Source of the DNA: G963662905 sp965230045
GTDB taxonomy: Bacteria > Bacteroidota > Bacteroidia > Bacteroidales > WRLA01
Direction of reading: 5' to 3'
Assembly: GCA_965230045.1 (NCBI GenBank)
Contig: OZ245940.1
Coordinates: forward strand, 1,922,001-1,986,000
Length of the DNA stretch: 64,000 bases
Shown piece by piece: positions 32,381 through 40,042 of this stretch. Each line of letters opens with the position of its first letter. Position 1 is the stretch's first letter. The position numbers were made by a program, and so were the translations under genes. The notes below the pieces were generated by a model. It did no database searches. It was not told the origin of the DNA and saw nothing but the letters and a program-made list of their open reading frames with translations.

Positions 32381-33805
32381 TTAGCGGTTTATGCCCTGCC
32401 TGTTTTTTATGAATTTAGCGGTTTGGGTATATTTTTTTGTTTGTATCAGCAAAAGATAAGCGCCTTTTTGGAGGCTTGAGACATCAATTTTTGTTTTGTT
32501 GTTTAAGCAGGCGTGTTCACTGCTAAACATGCATTTGCCGTGCATATCATAAATTTTGAGCGTTACATTGTATTGTGGCTGGGGCAATGAAAGCATTATT
32601 GAGTTGGCGGCAGGGTTTGGGAAAACACGGAAGCCCTGTTGTTGGGCTAAACTGGCAATGTTCACCGCGCTGTCGATCCGGATATAAACAGGGCGCCTGT
32701 ATAGGGTCAGCTGGGTGGCCAGTGAATTTCTTGCCATACAGTAATATTTTCCGGTATCGGCATGTGTAATATTGTTGATGAAAAGAGTGTCTGCCTCATG
32801 GCTTTGCAATATCAGTTCGTTGTTTCGGTACCAAAAATATTCTGTATGCTCGCCTCCAGTGCCCGAATAAATAAAATAATTGCTGCCCGGGGCAAGGGCC
32901 GTATCTATCTGTTTTTCCATTCTGTCCTGAGGGGAATAATTATACCACATATATCCCACAAAATGGGGTTCTATGTCGTCAAATGTCATTTTGTTTTTTT
33001 CTATGGACAATTCATCTATAATCCAGCATTTCCAAGGGGGTATATAGGAAAAAGAGTTGCCCGAGAAATTAAAAGAACCGCCCAGGACTTCTTTGTCGCC
33101 CCATGAGTGGGGGATAGAATCCGTAAAATTGTTGTTGGCAAGGTATAGGGTTATACTATTGCCGCTATGCAATGAGTTTTTAAAAATATTGCCAAGGTTT
33201 TCAGGTAATTTGCCCGAGAGCTGGTTGTTGTCGAGGTTTAATGTAACAAGGCTTTCGCAGTTTCCCAGCTCCTGAGGGATGGTTCCGGTGAGTTGGTTGT
33301 CGTGCAAGAAGAGAAACATTAGGCTATCGAGATTGCCTATTCCAGGCGGAATAGTACCACTTAGATTATTTTGGGATAAAACGAGCTGCTTTAAATTGAA
33401 ACAATTTTCAATGGTATAGGGAATTGTTCCTGTTAAGGAACAATTCCCTATACCAAACCATTTTAGTTTAGTTAGTAACCCAATTGATTCAGGTAATTTA
33501 CCTGTAATGAATGGATTATTTCCTATTATGAAGGTTTCTACTTCACTTATATTTCCTACTTCTTCGGGTACAGAGCCATTTAAATTATTATCCGAACAAA
33601 AAGAAAGTTCTTTAATTCTATTCCCTTCCACAATAACCCCATACCATGTGCTCACCGGTCCTGTAAGCCAGTTGGCATTGTTGTTCCAGTTGGGGCCGCC
33701 GGTGCTGTTGTAAAAGGCCACCAGAGCCAGGGAGTCCTGCTCTAAAACCTGAGCAAAGCTGCTGCCGGCAAAAAGCAGGGCGCATATGAGTATAAGTTTT
33801 TTCAT
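32381..33805 (-). CDS. Secreted leucine-rich-repeat protein with Ig-like and T9SS sorting domains
   Basis: A 474-residue protein. Signal peptide 1-18 (ending SSFAQ); the segment YNSTGGPNWNNNANWL is the N-terminal cap of plant-type LRR proteins; about five to six repeats of 24 residues follow with the pattern LxLxxNxLxGxIPxxxGN (about residues 65-230). Then comes an Ig-like segment (FWYRNNELI ... DTGKYYCMARN) and a type A T9SS sorting domain (FRVFPNPAANS ... KGAYLLLIQ). Such proteins are surface-exposed and probably bind proteins or glycans. The gene contains a 19-bp perfect inverted repeat. It is flanked by repeat islands and may be laterally acquired or reshuffled. Confidence 0.9.
   Translation of the reverse strand: MKKLILICALLFAGSSFAQVLEQDSLALVAFYNSTGGPNWNNNANWLTGPVSTWYGVIVEGNRIKELSFCSDNNLNGSVPEEVGNISEVETFIIGNNPFITGKLPESIGLLTKLKWFGIGNCSLTGTIPYTIENCFNLKQLVLSQNNLSGTIPPGIGNLDSLMFLFLHDNQLTGTIPQELGNCESLVTLNLDNNQLSGKLPENLGNIFKNSLHSGNSITLYLANNNFTDSIPHSWGDKEVLGGSFNFSGNSFSYIPPWKCWIIDELSIEKNKMTFDDIEPHFVGYMWYNYSPQDRMEKQIDTALAPGSNYFIYSGTGGEHTEYFWYRNNELILQSHEADTLFINNITHADTGKYYCMARNSLATQLTLYRRPVYIRIDSAVNIASLAQQQGFRVFPNPAANSIMLSLPQPQYNVTLKIYDMHGKCMFSSEHACLNNKTKIDVSSLQKGAYLLLIQTKKYTQTAKFIKNRQGINR
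33412..33455. repeat. Perfect 19-bp inverted repeat inside the LRR gene
   Basis: TGGTATAGGGAATTGTTCC (33412-33430), a 6-base loop TGTTAA, and the exact complement (33437-33455). It lies wholly in coding sequence within the third LRR unit and keeps the reading frame. The mRNA would form a very stable hairpin. Confidence 0.9.
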
Positions 33806-33991
33806 TGTTTTGTTTTTGTATTGGTTCTTGTTTTGGCTCAGGAGCAGTGATATAGCGGTTTATCCTGTTTTTTATCTGCTTTCAATCTTATTTGTTCCTT
33901 TGCGTGATTTCATTTGATATTTCCGGTTTTGCTATTGCTTTCTTTATTCATTCCAATTATTGTTGGTGTATATAATCTCAGGTTCACGCTC

Positions 33992-34022
33992 CAAATGTAT
34001 TAGGTTATTTCTTTATATGCAA
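33992..34022 (-). promoter_or_regulatory. Promoter candidate of the LRR gene
   Basis: Minus strand: TTG (34022-34020), 20 bases, TACATTTG (33999-33992). The leader would be about 180 bases. A run of 17 A on the coding strand lies 11 bases upstream of the -33 box. Confidence 0.5.
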
Positions 34023-34033
34023 GAATTGTGTCG

Positions 34034-34050
34034 TTTTTTTTTTTTTTTTT
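34034..34050. repeat. Homopolymer run of 17 T
   Basis: 17 T on the plus strand, immediately upstream (on the minus strand, as A-tract) of the LRR gene promoter candidate. It could act as an UP-like element or vary in length. Confidence 0.8.
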
Positions 34051-34984
34051 CATGCTGTTCATGATTTTCTTATTTATCAAACTGAAATTCAGAGATTAAT
34101 GGGTTTGTATTTTTAGAATGTCTTGTCTTTTTTGGAAAAGACTGTTGTTTTTTTTATTCTATATTGGCTAAATACTTGTAAAAGTGTACTTTGTGTTTTC
34201 ATGTATTTTTGAGTAGGTTTTATTAAAATTGTGTTTGGGTTTAGATCGGTTTGCAATGATATTTGTGTTTTTTTGATGTTATGCTCTGATTTTGCTTTGG
34301 TGTATAGAAATGTAGGACGCCCTTCGGCAAGCTCAGGGATCGCCTTCGGCGGCGTAGAGCGCTGAGGTTTTTTGTTTCGCTACGCTCAACCTCTTTTTTA
34401 ACCGCGAAGAACGCTGAGGGCGCGAAGCTTGGCTGGCGCGGGCTGTTTTTTTAACCACGAAGGACGCGAAAGGGCGCGAAGGGGTGCTTTAATTTTCGCT
34501 TTGCTCGGTGGTTTTTTTCACGCTAAGGCGCTAAGGCGCAAAGGTTGGCTGGCGCGGGCTGTTTTTTATCCACGAAGAACGCGAAGGGCGCGAAGGAGAG
34601 CGTGTTTTAACCGCTGAGACGCTGAGGCGCGGAGTTTCGCGGAGTTTTTTGCTGTAGGATTTGAGGCGCACCGGCGTTTCTCTGCGTCTTTGTGTCTTTG
34701 CGGTGAAAAGGATTACCGCTGAGACGCTCAAAATCCCCATTAGCGGAAATTGCAGATAGGAGCGTCACCTCGACGAGCGAGCGAGGAGAGGTCTCATTGG
34801 GTTAAACCGGATTAGTATTTTAAATCTCACCCTTGCTCTTGCAGTTCATTCTGAGCTTTGAGGATTTTAGCGGCAGCGCTGCAGTGATTTTTATTTCCTT
34901 GTGAAGATCTTCTTCAAAGTCCAAACAATATTAATTTTATTTCTTCGTAAATAAATCTAAGGTACAATGCAATCTGTGTTCAAA

Positions 34985-35016
34985 TTGCTGCGAAGCCCTA
35001 AAAGACTGTATATTTG
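34985..35016 (+). promoter_or_regulatory. Promoter of the 35037 lipoprotein gene
   Basis: TTG (34985-34987), 21 bases, TATATTTG (35009-35016). The leader to the ATG at 35037 would be about 15 bases. Confidence 0.6.
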
Positions 35017-35036
35017 TCTGCTAATCTTTAGTAATA

Positions 35037-36473
35037 ATGAAAAAACGGAACATTCTATTTGCTTTTTTGCTGCTGACTGTTGTTGGGATGCTGCTGGCCA
35101 GTTGCCGCAAAGACGATGAAATCGATACAAACCCATCAATAAAGCTTGCTTTTTCAGCCGATACCGTGCTGTTTGATACGGTTTTTACAACCATTGGAAC
35201 CGTCACGCAAACGCTTACGGTTTACAATAATCACGATAAGGCAGTGAATATTTCCCGGATTTATCTCGCGGGTGGCAGCAAAAGCGAATATCAGATCAAT
35301 ATCGACGGAAGCCCGGTTTCCAGTATTAATGATGTGGAAATAAGGGCAGAAGACAGCCTTTTTATTTTTGTGAAAGCAACCATAGATCCTACGCAGCAAA
35401 ATGCGCCGCTTATCCGTCAGGACAGCATTATTTTTGAAACCAATGGCAATGAACAGGATGTGGATTTGGTGGCCTGGGGGCAGGATGCACATTATTATAC
35501 TCCTACCAATCATCCGCAGAATTTCCCGGATTATTCCACAATATCCGAAAATACGGTTTGGGAAAATGACAAGCCTTATGTGATCTATGGATGGCTGGTT
35601 GTGGATTCGCTGGCTACTTTGCATATCAAGGAAGGTTGCAGGGTGCATTTTCATAACAGCTCCGTTTTAATGGTCTATCGCGATGGCTCGTTGATAGTTG
35701 ATGGTAAAGCCGATAGCCTGGTGCATTTCAGTGGCGATCGCCTTGAGAGTTTTTATGATGAACTGCCCGGTCAATGGGGTGGGATCTGGTTTTCTGAAGG
35801 CAGCAAAAACAACTATATCAATCATGCGGAAATCAAAAATGGTGTGCTGGGACTTCAGGTCGATTTTTTCAATCCCAACAGCCAGAACCCGACTTTAATC
35901 CTGAAAAATACTATTGTGAAAAACATGAGCGTGGGCGCAATTGGAGCTTCTGCAACGGTGATCACATCCGAAAACTGTGTGTTTGCTGCTTGCAACGAAT
36001 ATGCGGTTTCGCTCAATGGAGGGATTTATAATTTCAAGCAAACCACAATCGGGAATTATGCGGGGCACGATGGGGCTTCCTTTCTGTTTTCGGATTATTT
36101 CAGCACCAGCGATGGCAATATAAAAGTTGAACCTTCAGAGCTTTATATGGGCAACAGCATTGTTTACGGTACGGATGCAACGGAAGTTTTTACCTATATG
36201 CATCCCGAAAGCACGGAGCTTGATTTTCAGTTCGATCATTGCCTGCTGCGTACCGAAGCCGAAATCCCTGCGGCGCATCTAACCGAATGTATCATAAACG
36301 AAGATCCTCTTTTTGTGGATTATACGCTTGGCAATTACCAGCTCGACAGCTTAAGCCCTGCGCGCAACAAAGGTATTCCTATGGGCGTGGAGTTTGATAT
36401 TTTAGGAAATCCTCGTCCTGATACACCTGATTTAGGAGCATATGAAACACAATATGATGACGACAGCTATTAG
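35037..36473 (+). CDS. Lipoprotein with right-handed beta-helix-like domain
   Basis: A 478-residue protein with a lipoprotein signal peptide (lipobox LASC, Cys23). Residues about 35-150 resemble an Ig-like/ASH-type domain (FDTVFTTIGTVTQTLTVYNN). Residues about 190-440 carry parallel beta-helix-like repeats (NYINHAEIKNG, ILKNTIVKN, TSENCVFAAC), ending with the SPARNKG...LGNPRPDTPDLGAYE motif typical of polysaccharide-lyase-like or choice-of-anchor beta-helix proteins. It should sit on the outer membrane. Enzymatic activity is uncertain. It ends with a 4-bp tail-to-tail overlap with hemW. Confidence 0.85.
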   Translation: MKKRNILFAFLLLTVVGMLLASCRKDDEIDTNPSIKLAFSADTVLFDTVFTTIGTVTQTLTVYNNHDKAVNISRIYLAGGSKSEYQINIDGSPVSSINDVEIRAEDSLFIFVKATIDPTQQNAPLIRQDSIIFETNGNEQDVDLVAWGQDAHYYTPTNHPQNFPDYSTISENTVWENDKPYVIYGWLVVDSLATLHIKEGCRVHFHNSSVLMVYRDGSLIVDGKADSLVHFSGDRLESFYDELPGQWGGIWFSEGSKNNYINHAEIKNGVLGLQVDFFNPNSQNPTLILKNTIVKNMSVGAIGASATVITSENCVFAACNEYAVSLNGGIYNFKQTTIGNYAGHDGASFLFSDYFSTSDGNIKVEPSELYMGNSIVYGTDATEVFTYMHPESTELDFQFDHCLLRTEAEIPAAHLTECIINEDPLFVDYTLGNYQLDSLSPARNKGIPMGVEFDILGNPRPDTPDLGAYETQYDDDSY

Positions 36474-37597
36474 TCCAGCTGAAACAAATCTGAGCTGATC
36501 CGGTCGCTTAAAAACCAGAATTCATGTGGGATAATCAAATATTCATCCCTGAAAATCAATTTGCCTTGCTTTAAATATTCTGCTGCATCAGCGAGCATTT
36601 TATCGTATAATTCCTTGCCGCCTGTTTTTATCAATGCATGGCTGCAAACGCCTTTTGCTGTCCTTAGTCCCGTCATGATCAGTTCGTTAAAGCGGTCTGT
36701 AGGATTCAGGATTTCTTTATTTTGTGCTAATTTACCTTTGTTAATGCCTTGCAGATATTCCGAAATCCTGTTGATGTTCCAGCTCCTTTGTTTTCCGTCA
36801 AAACTATGGGCAGAAGGGCCAAGTCCGAGATAGGGCGCGCCCGACCAATAAGCAGAATTGTGCCGTGCTTCAAAGCCCATTTTCGCAAAGTTGGAAATTT
36901 CATAATGCTGAAAGCCTGCTTTACGCGCGAGTTGGCGCATTAAGTGGAAATCAGATTCATATTGAGTGTCTTGCGCTGCGCTGAATTTATTCTTGCGTAT
37001 CAGGTAATTCAGGGCCGTTCCTTCTTCGATGGTTAATGCATAGGCCGAAAGGTGCTGTATGTCAAAATCGCTGAGGCAGTCAAAATTGTATTTCAAATCT
37101 GCCCCGGAGCTGCCCGGAAGCCCGTAAATCAGGTCGATGCTGATGTTGTTGATACGCGAACTGTTCAGGATTTTCAGTGCCTTGACCGAGCTTTCTGTGC
37201 TATGCTTTCGTCCCAAAACTTCCAGCTCACGATCTTGAAACGACTGTATGCCCAAACTGATGCGGTTGATACGTTCGGGCAGTGCATTAAGATAAGCTTC
37301 CGTTATGTCTTCAGGGTTTGCTTCCAGTGTAATTTCCGCATCTGCTGATAAGCGGAACATCTTTTGGGCCTGATCCAGAAATTTATGGTAAAACCCGCCG
37401 GGAAAGAGGGAAGGGGTTCCCCCGCCAAAATAAATGCTGTTAATCATTTCCGGATTAATTTCCTTTTGCCTCATTTTAAGTTCTTTGAGCAGAGCTTCCT
37501 GTATTTCCGGATGGTTTTTGAGGCTCGCCAGCGAAAAGAAATTACAATAATGGCATTTGCTGTGGCAAAAGGGGATGTGTACATAAATTCCTGCCAT
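36470..37597 (-). CDS. hemW: Radical SAM heme chaperone HemW
   Basis: A 375-residue radical SAM protein. The cluster motif CxxxCxxC is Cys11, Cys15 and Cys18 in CHSKCHYC, followed by GGGTPS and the IGLQSF-like segment SLGIQSFQD. The extra Cys directly after the motif that distinguishes coproporphyrinogen dehydrogenase HemN is replaced by Asn-Phe. The family inserts heme into target proteins and is often mislabelled coproporphyrinogen III oxidase. It is the last gene of a minus-strand group: H-NOX, hybrid kinase, PAS protein and hemW, 1 bp after the PAS gene. Proximity to heme-based NO sensing is suggestive. Confidence 0.92.
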   Translation of the reverse strand: MAGIYVHIPFCHSKCHYCNFFSLASLKNHPEIQEALLKELKMRQKEINPEMINSIYFGGGTPSLFPGGFYHKFLDQAQKMFRLSADAEITLEANPEDITEAYLNALPERINRISLGIQSFQDRELEVLGRKHSTESSVKALKILNSSRINNISIDLIYGLPGSSGADLKYNFDCLSDFDIQHLSAYALTIEEGTALNYLIRKNKFSAAQDTQYESDFHLMRQLARKAGFQHYEISNFAKMGFEARHNSAYWSGAPYLGLGPSAHSFDGKQRSWNINRISEYLQGINKGKLAQNKEILNPTDRFNELIMTGLRTAKGVCSHALIKTGGKELYDKMLADAAEYLKQGKLIFRDEYLIIPHEFWFLSDRISSDLFQLD

Positions 37598-37598
37598 A

Positions 37599-38033
37599 TC
37601 AGCTGAGTTGATCCAGGTTTTTTAAGGCATCTTCCCCTTCCTCGGTTTTGTCTTCGATAATGAGAAGCAATCTTTCATTGTCCAGTATCACAGAGGAAAG
37701 AGAAAGCATATGCAGTGCAGTTTTTCCGGCTATTTTAAGCGATTTGTTAAACAGGAAATTACGTACGCTTTCGCCTTCAAATCCCTGATCGATGATTTTT
37801 TTAATGGGACAATGCCCGCAGAAGAAATCGTTGTTTTTTTCTGATTCATGATAGGTGCAGCCCATCAAATCGCCACAGAGTTCTCCGTCTGTTTTTTTCG
37901 AAGGCTGAAAAATTTGTAAAAAAGTATTATTAAGAAAAACGACTTTTCTGTCGCGTTTCACACAGGCGAGCGCAAGGGGAAGATTATTGAGTATTGTCAG
38001 GTGAAGGCTATTGGGATCGGTATTGTTTTCCAT
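37599..38033 (-). CDS. Stand-alone PAS-like domain protein with Cys cluster
   Basis: A 144-residue protein whose start (TILNNLPLALACVKRDRKVVFLNNTFLQIF) is that of a PAS domain. Residues about 53-78 hold four cysteines in the pattern CGDLMGC...CGHC, known from PAS domains in sensor kinases next to redox or NO systems; metal or Fe-S binding is plausible but not shown. No kinase or output domain follows. It overlaps the hybrid kinase upstream by 26 bp and precedes hemW by 1 bp, so it belongs to the H-NOX cluster and may be a partner of the kinase. Confidence 0.75.
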   Translation of the reverse strand: MENNTDPNSLHLTILNNLPLALACVKRDRKVVFLNNTFLQIFQPSKKTDGELCGDLMGCTYHESEKNNDFFCGHCPIKKIIDQGFEGESVRNFLFNKSLKIAGKTALHMLSLSSVILDNERLLLIIEDKTEEGEDALKNLDQLS

Positions 38034-39375
38034 CTTTTAAAACTTCTTTGATTTTGTTGTATAAACGTACCGGCTGCAGGGGTTTTGTGGCGAAACCGTT
38101 CATTCCGGCTTCATTGGCCTGGTCGGCAATATCGGTGAATGCATTGGCAGTAAGCGCAATAACGGGAATGTTCCTGTTTTTTGGGCCGGCTTTCCCTTCC
38201 CGAAGGGCTTTCGTGGCTGCAATGCCATCCATTTCAGGCATTTGGATATCCATTAAAACCAATTCGTAACTGAAATTGGAAAGATAATCAAGGGCTTCCA
38301 GTCCGTTATTGGCAATATCAGCTTCCAGTTTCCATTTTTTTAGGATATTCGAAATAACATATTGGTTGATTTTATTGTCTTCGGCTACCAGCACATGGTT
38401 GTGCTCGAAGGGCTCAAAATCAAATTTTAACTCCTGCTGCTTACGGAATTCCTGTTCTTCAATAATTTCGATTGGAATTTGAAATGAAAAAGTACTCCCT
38501 TTTCCTTCTTCGCTTTCCAGCCTGATTGCTCCCCCCTGAAGTTCAATCAGGTTTTTTGTAATGGTAAGTCCCAGTCCGGTACCGCCGTATTTGCGGCTGG
38601 TGCTGCTGCTCGATTGGGTGAAACTCTGGAAAATTTGTTCCTGTTTTTCTTTGGCAATACCAATTCCGCTGTCTTTGACACGGAAAAATAAAGTGTCACG
38701 GCCTTCTGCTTTGGCATGGCTGCAGGATATTTCGATACAGCCTTTTTCGGTAAATTTGAACGCATTGCCAATCAGGTTGTTCAGTATTTGATTGAGCTTA
38801 ACTTTATCCCCTTTGAGGTAAAAAGGCGTGTTTGCATCGATATCCACAGAAAACCTTAAATCCTTCTCGCGGGCTTTAAAACTAAAGGTATCGCGCAGGT
38901 TGTTGAGCATATGGTTTAGGGAAAATGGAATGGATTCAAAAGTGAGTTTTCCTGCTTCTATTTTACTGATATCAAGGATGTCGTTGATGATGCCCAAAAG
39001 ATTGTCGGCGGAATATTTCACCGATCTGAGCATTTCTTCCAGGGCTTCCTGCTTGTTTTCGGCAATCATCAAGTCCGTAATGCCAATAATGCCGTTGAGC
39101 GGCGTGCGTATTTCGTGGCTCATATTCGAGAGGAACGTGGATTTGGCCAGGGTAGCTTCTTCAGCTTCTTCTTTGGCCTGCCTCATTTTAAAGCGTGATT
39201 CTTCAATTTCAGCGGTGCGTTCCCTGATGATTGCTTCCTGATTTTCATTGAGTTCGCGCAGTTCTTTATTGGCATAATAAAGCTCAAGCGATTTTTGTTC
39301 CATAATCGACTCGGCTTCTTTTCTGGCTTTTCGTTCGCGGTCCAGACTTCTCCTTAAGGCATCTTCCAGGCTCAT
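38008..39375 (-). CDS. Hybrid histidine kinase of the H-NOX cluster
   Basis: A 455-residue soluble hybrid kinase. A coiled-coil N-terminus (RERKARKEAE...) leads to the HisKA domain with phospho-acceptor His87 (NMSHEIRTPLNG), then HATPase_c with N box (NQILNNLIGNAFKF), GTGLGLTI, and a receiver domain with LVLMDIQMPEMDG as phosphorylation site. No membrane or sensor domain is present, so the separate H-NOX protein upstream should supply the signal. The ATG at 39375 (MSLEDALRR) lies 4 bp after the H-NOX stop; an ATG at 39399 would overlap H-NOX. Kinases of this build are known NO-controlled H-NOX partners. Confidence 0.92.
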   Translation of the reverse strand: MSLEDALRRSLDRERKARKEAESIMEQKSLELYYANKELRELNENQEAIIRERTAEIEESRFKMRQAKEEAEEATLAKSTFLSNMSHEIRTPLNGIIGITDLMIAENKQEALEEMLRSVKYSADNLLGIINDILDISKIEAGKLTFESIPFSLNHMLNNLRDTFSFKAREKDLRFSVDIDANTPFYLKGDKVKLNQILNNLIGNAFKFTEKGCIEISCSHAKAEGRDTLFFRVKDSGIGIAKEKQEQIFQSFTQSSSSTSRKYGGTGLGLTITKNLIELQGGAIRLESEEGKGSTFSFQIPIEIIEEQEFRKQQELKFDFEPFEHNHVLVAEDNKINQYVISNILKKWKLEADIANNGLEALDYLSNFSYELVLMDIQMPEMDGIAATKALREGKAGPKNRNIPVIALTANAFTDIADQANEAGMNGFATKPLQPVRLYNKIKEVLKDGKQYRSQ

Positions 39376-39379
39376 CCGC

Positions 39380-39919
39380 TTATTCTTTGGTAAGTTCAAA
39401 GCGGACTATGCTGCCGTCTTGGGTTTGATTTTCTTTCCTGATGCTTATTTCTTCTCCAAAATGCAGCGCACAACCTTTGATAAGCCCGCAAGCCAGGTCA
39501 GCCATTTTGCGCTCGGAGCGGTAGAGCAGTTCCATGGTGTTTTTGTTGATGATCTTAGCTTCGATAGTGGGGAGCTGGGCATCGGGATAGAGCTTCTTTA
39601 CTTCTACATGGATGTAGTCTTCAATGCCCATCAGGAAATCAAAGGTGTTTTCCTTGTTTTCAAAGAATACGCCATAAAGTTTTGAGAAGCGTTCAAAAAG
39701 GTATAAACCAAATGCTTCGAGCAGTGCCGGGATTTCCGTTTGTGTTTCTTTTGAAAGCTGAACGACCAGTTGCACCATTTCTTCATGCGGATATGTGCCC
39801 ACACTGGTGTAGCTTCCGCCCGAATCCAGGTTGGATTTGGTAATAATGGCGTCGGCTGTTTCAAAGCCGAATTTTGCTTCGACCATTTCAATAAATTCCG
39901 CAAAAACAATTCCTTTCAT
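39380..39919 (-). CDS. H-NOX heme-based nitric oxide sensor
   Basis: A 179-residue H-NOX (heme NO-binding) protein. The proximal heme ligand is His104 (YIHVEVKKLYPDA) and the heme propionate motif YxSxR is Tyr133-Ser135-Arg137 (YRSER). An in-frame ATG at 39979 would add 20 residues, but family members begin like the chosen MKGIVFAEFIEMVE and have this length. It binds NO at ferrous heme and usually controls a histidine kinase encoded next to it, which is the case here (4-bp gap). A TATATTTG box is about 80 bp upstream. Confidence 0.93.
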   Translation of the reverse strand: MKGIVFAEFIEMVEAKFGFETADAIITKSNLDSGGSYTSVGTYPHEEMVQLVVQLSKETQTEIPALLEAFGLYLFERFSKLYGVFFENKENTFDFLMGIEDYIHVEVKKLYPDAQLPTIEAKIINKNTMELLYRSERKMADLACGLIKGCALHFGEEISIRKENQTQDGSIVRFELTKE

Positions 39920-40000
39920 AATTTCTGGTTTTAGAGGTTTTGAAGCGGTATTGCATGGCAATATTTTGAATTTTGCCAAAGCTTATGCTTTTCGTCTTAA

Positions 40001-40008
40001 CAAATATA
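40001..40008 (-). promoter_or_regulatory. -7 box of the H-NOX cluster
   Basis: TATATTTG on the minus strand, between the stop of the upstream kinase gene and H-NOX. It gives a leader of about 77 bases. No standard -33 box was seen. Confidence 0.4.
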
Positions 40009-40042
40009 CGAAATGCAGATCAAAAATGGAAGAATGTTTTTT

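Larger units (their letters stand above)
33806..35036. other. 1.2-kb gene-free region with repeat island C
   Basis: No convincing gene is present. 33806-34050 holds the LRR leader and promoter; at 33838-33875 a sequence (AGGAGCAGTGATATAGCGG onward) resembles the region at the 3' end of the LRR gene near 32368. 34051-34310 is AT-rich without visible features. Island C (about 34318-34885) has the CGCTGAGG / CCACGAAG units (34384-34730), a CATTAGCG unit at 34738 and part of the second unit near 34855. The promoter of the next gene is at 34985-35016. Confidence 0.7.

Noticed and set aside
34429..34617. Short frames in repeat island C (also 34531-34740) as genes
   Set aside because: Entirely within dispersed repeat units, low complexity, no start signals.
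26808..34885. CRISPR array in the repeat-rich region
   Set aside because: Repeats are long, few, irregularly spaced and mosaic; no short regular direct repeats with spacers and no cas genes except a distant Cas4-like protein unlinked to an array.
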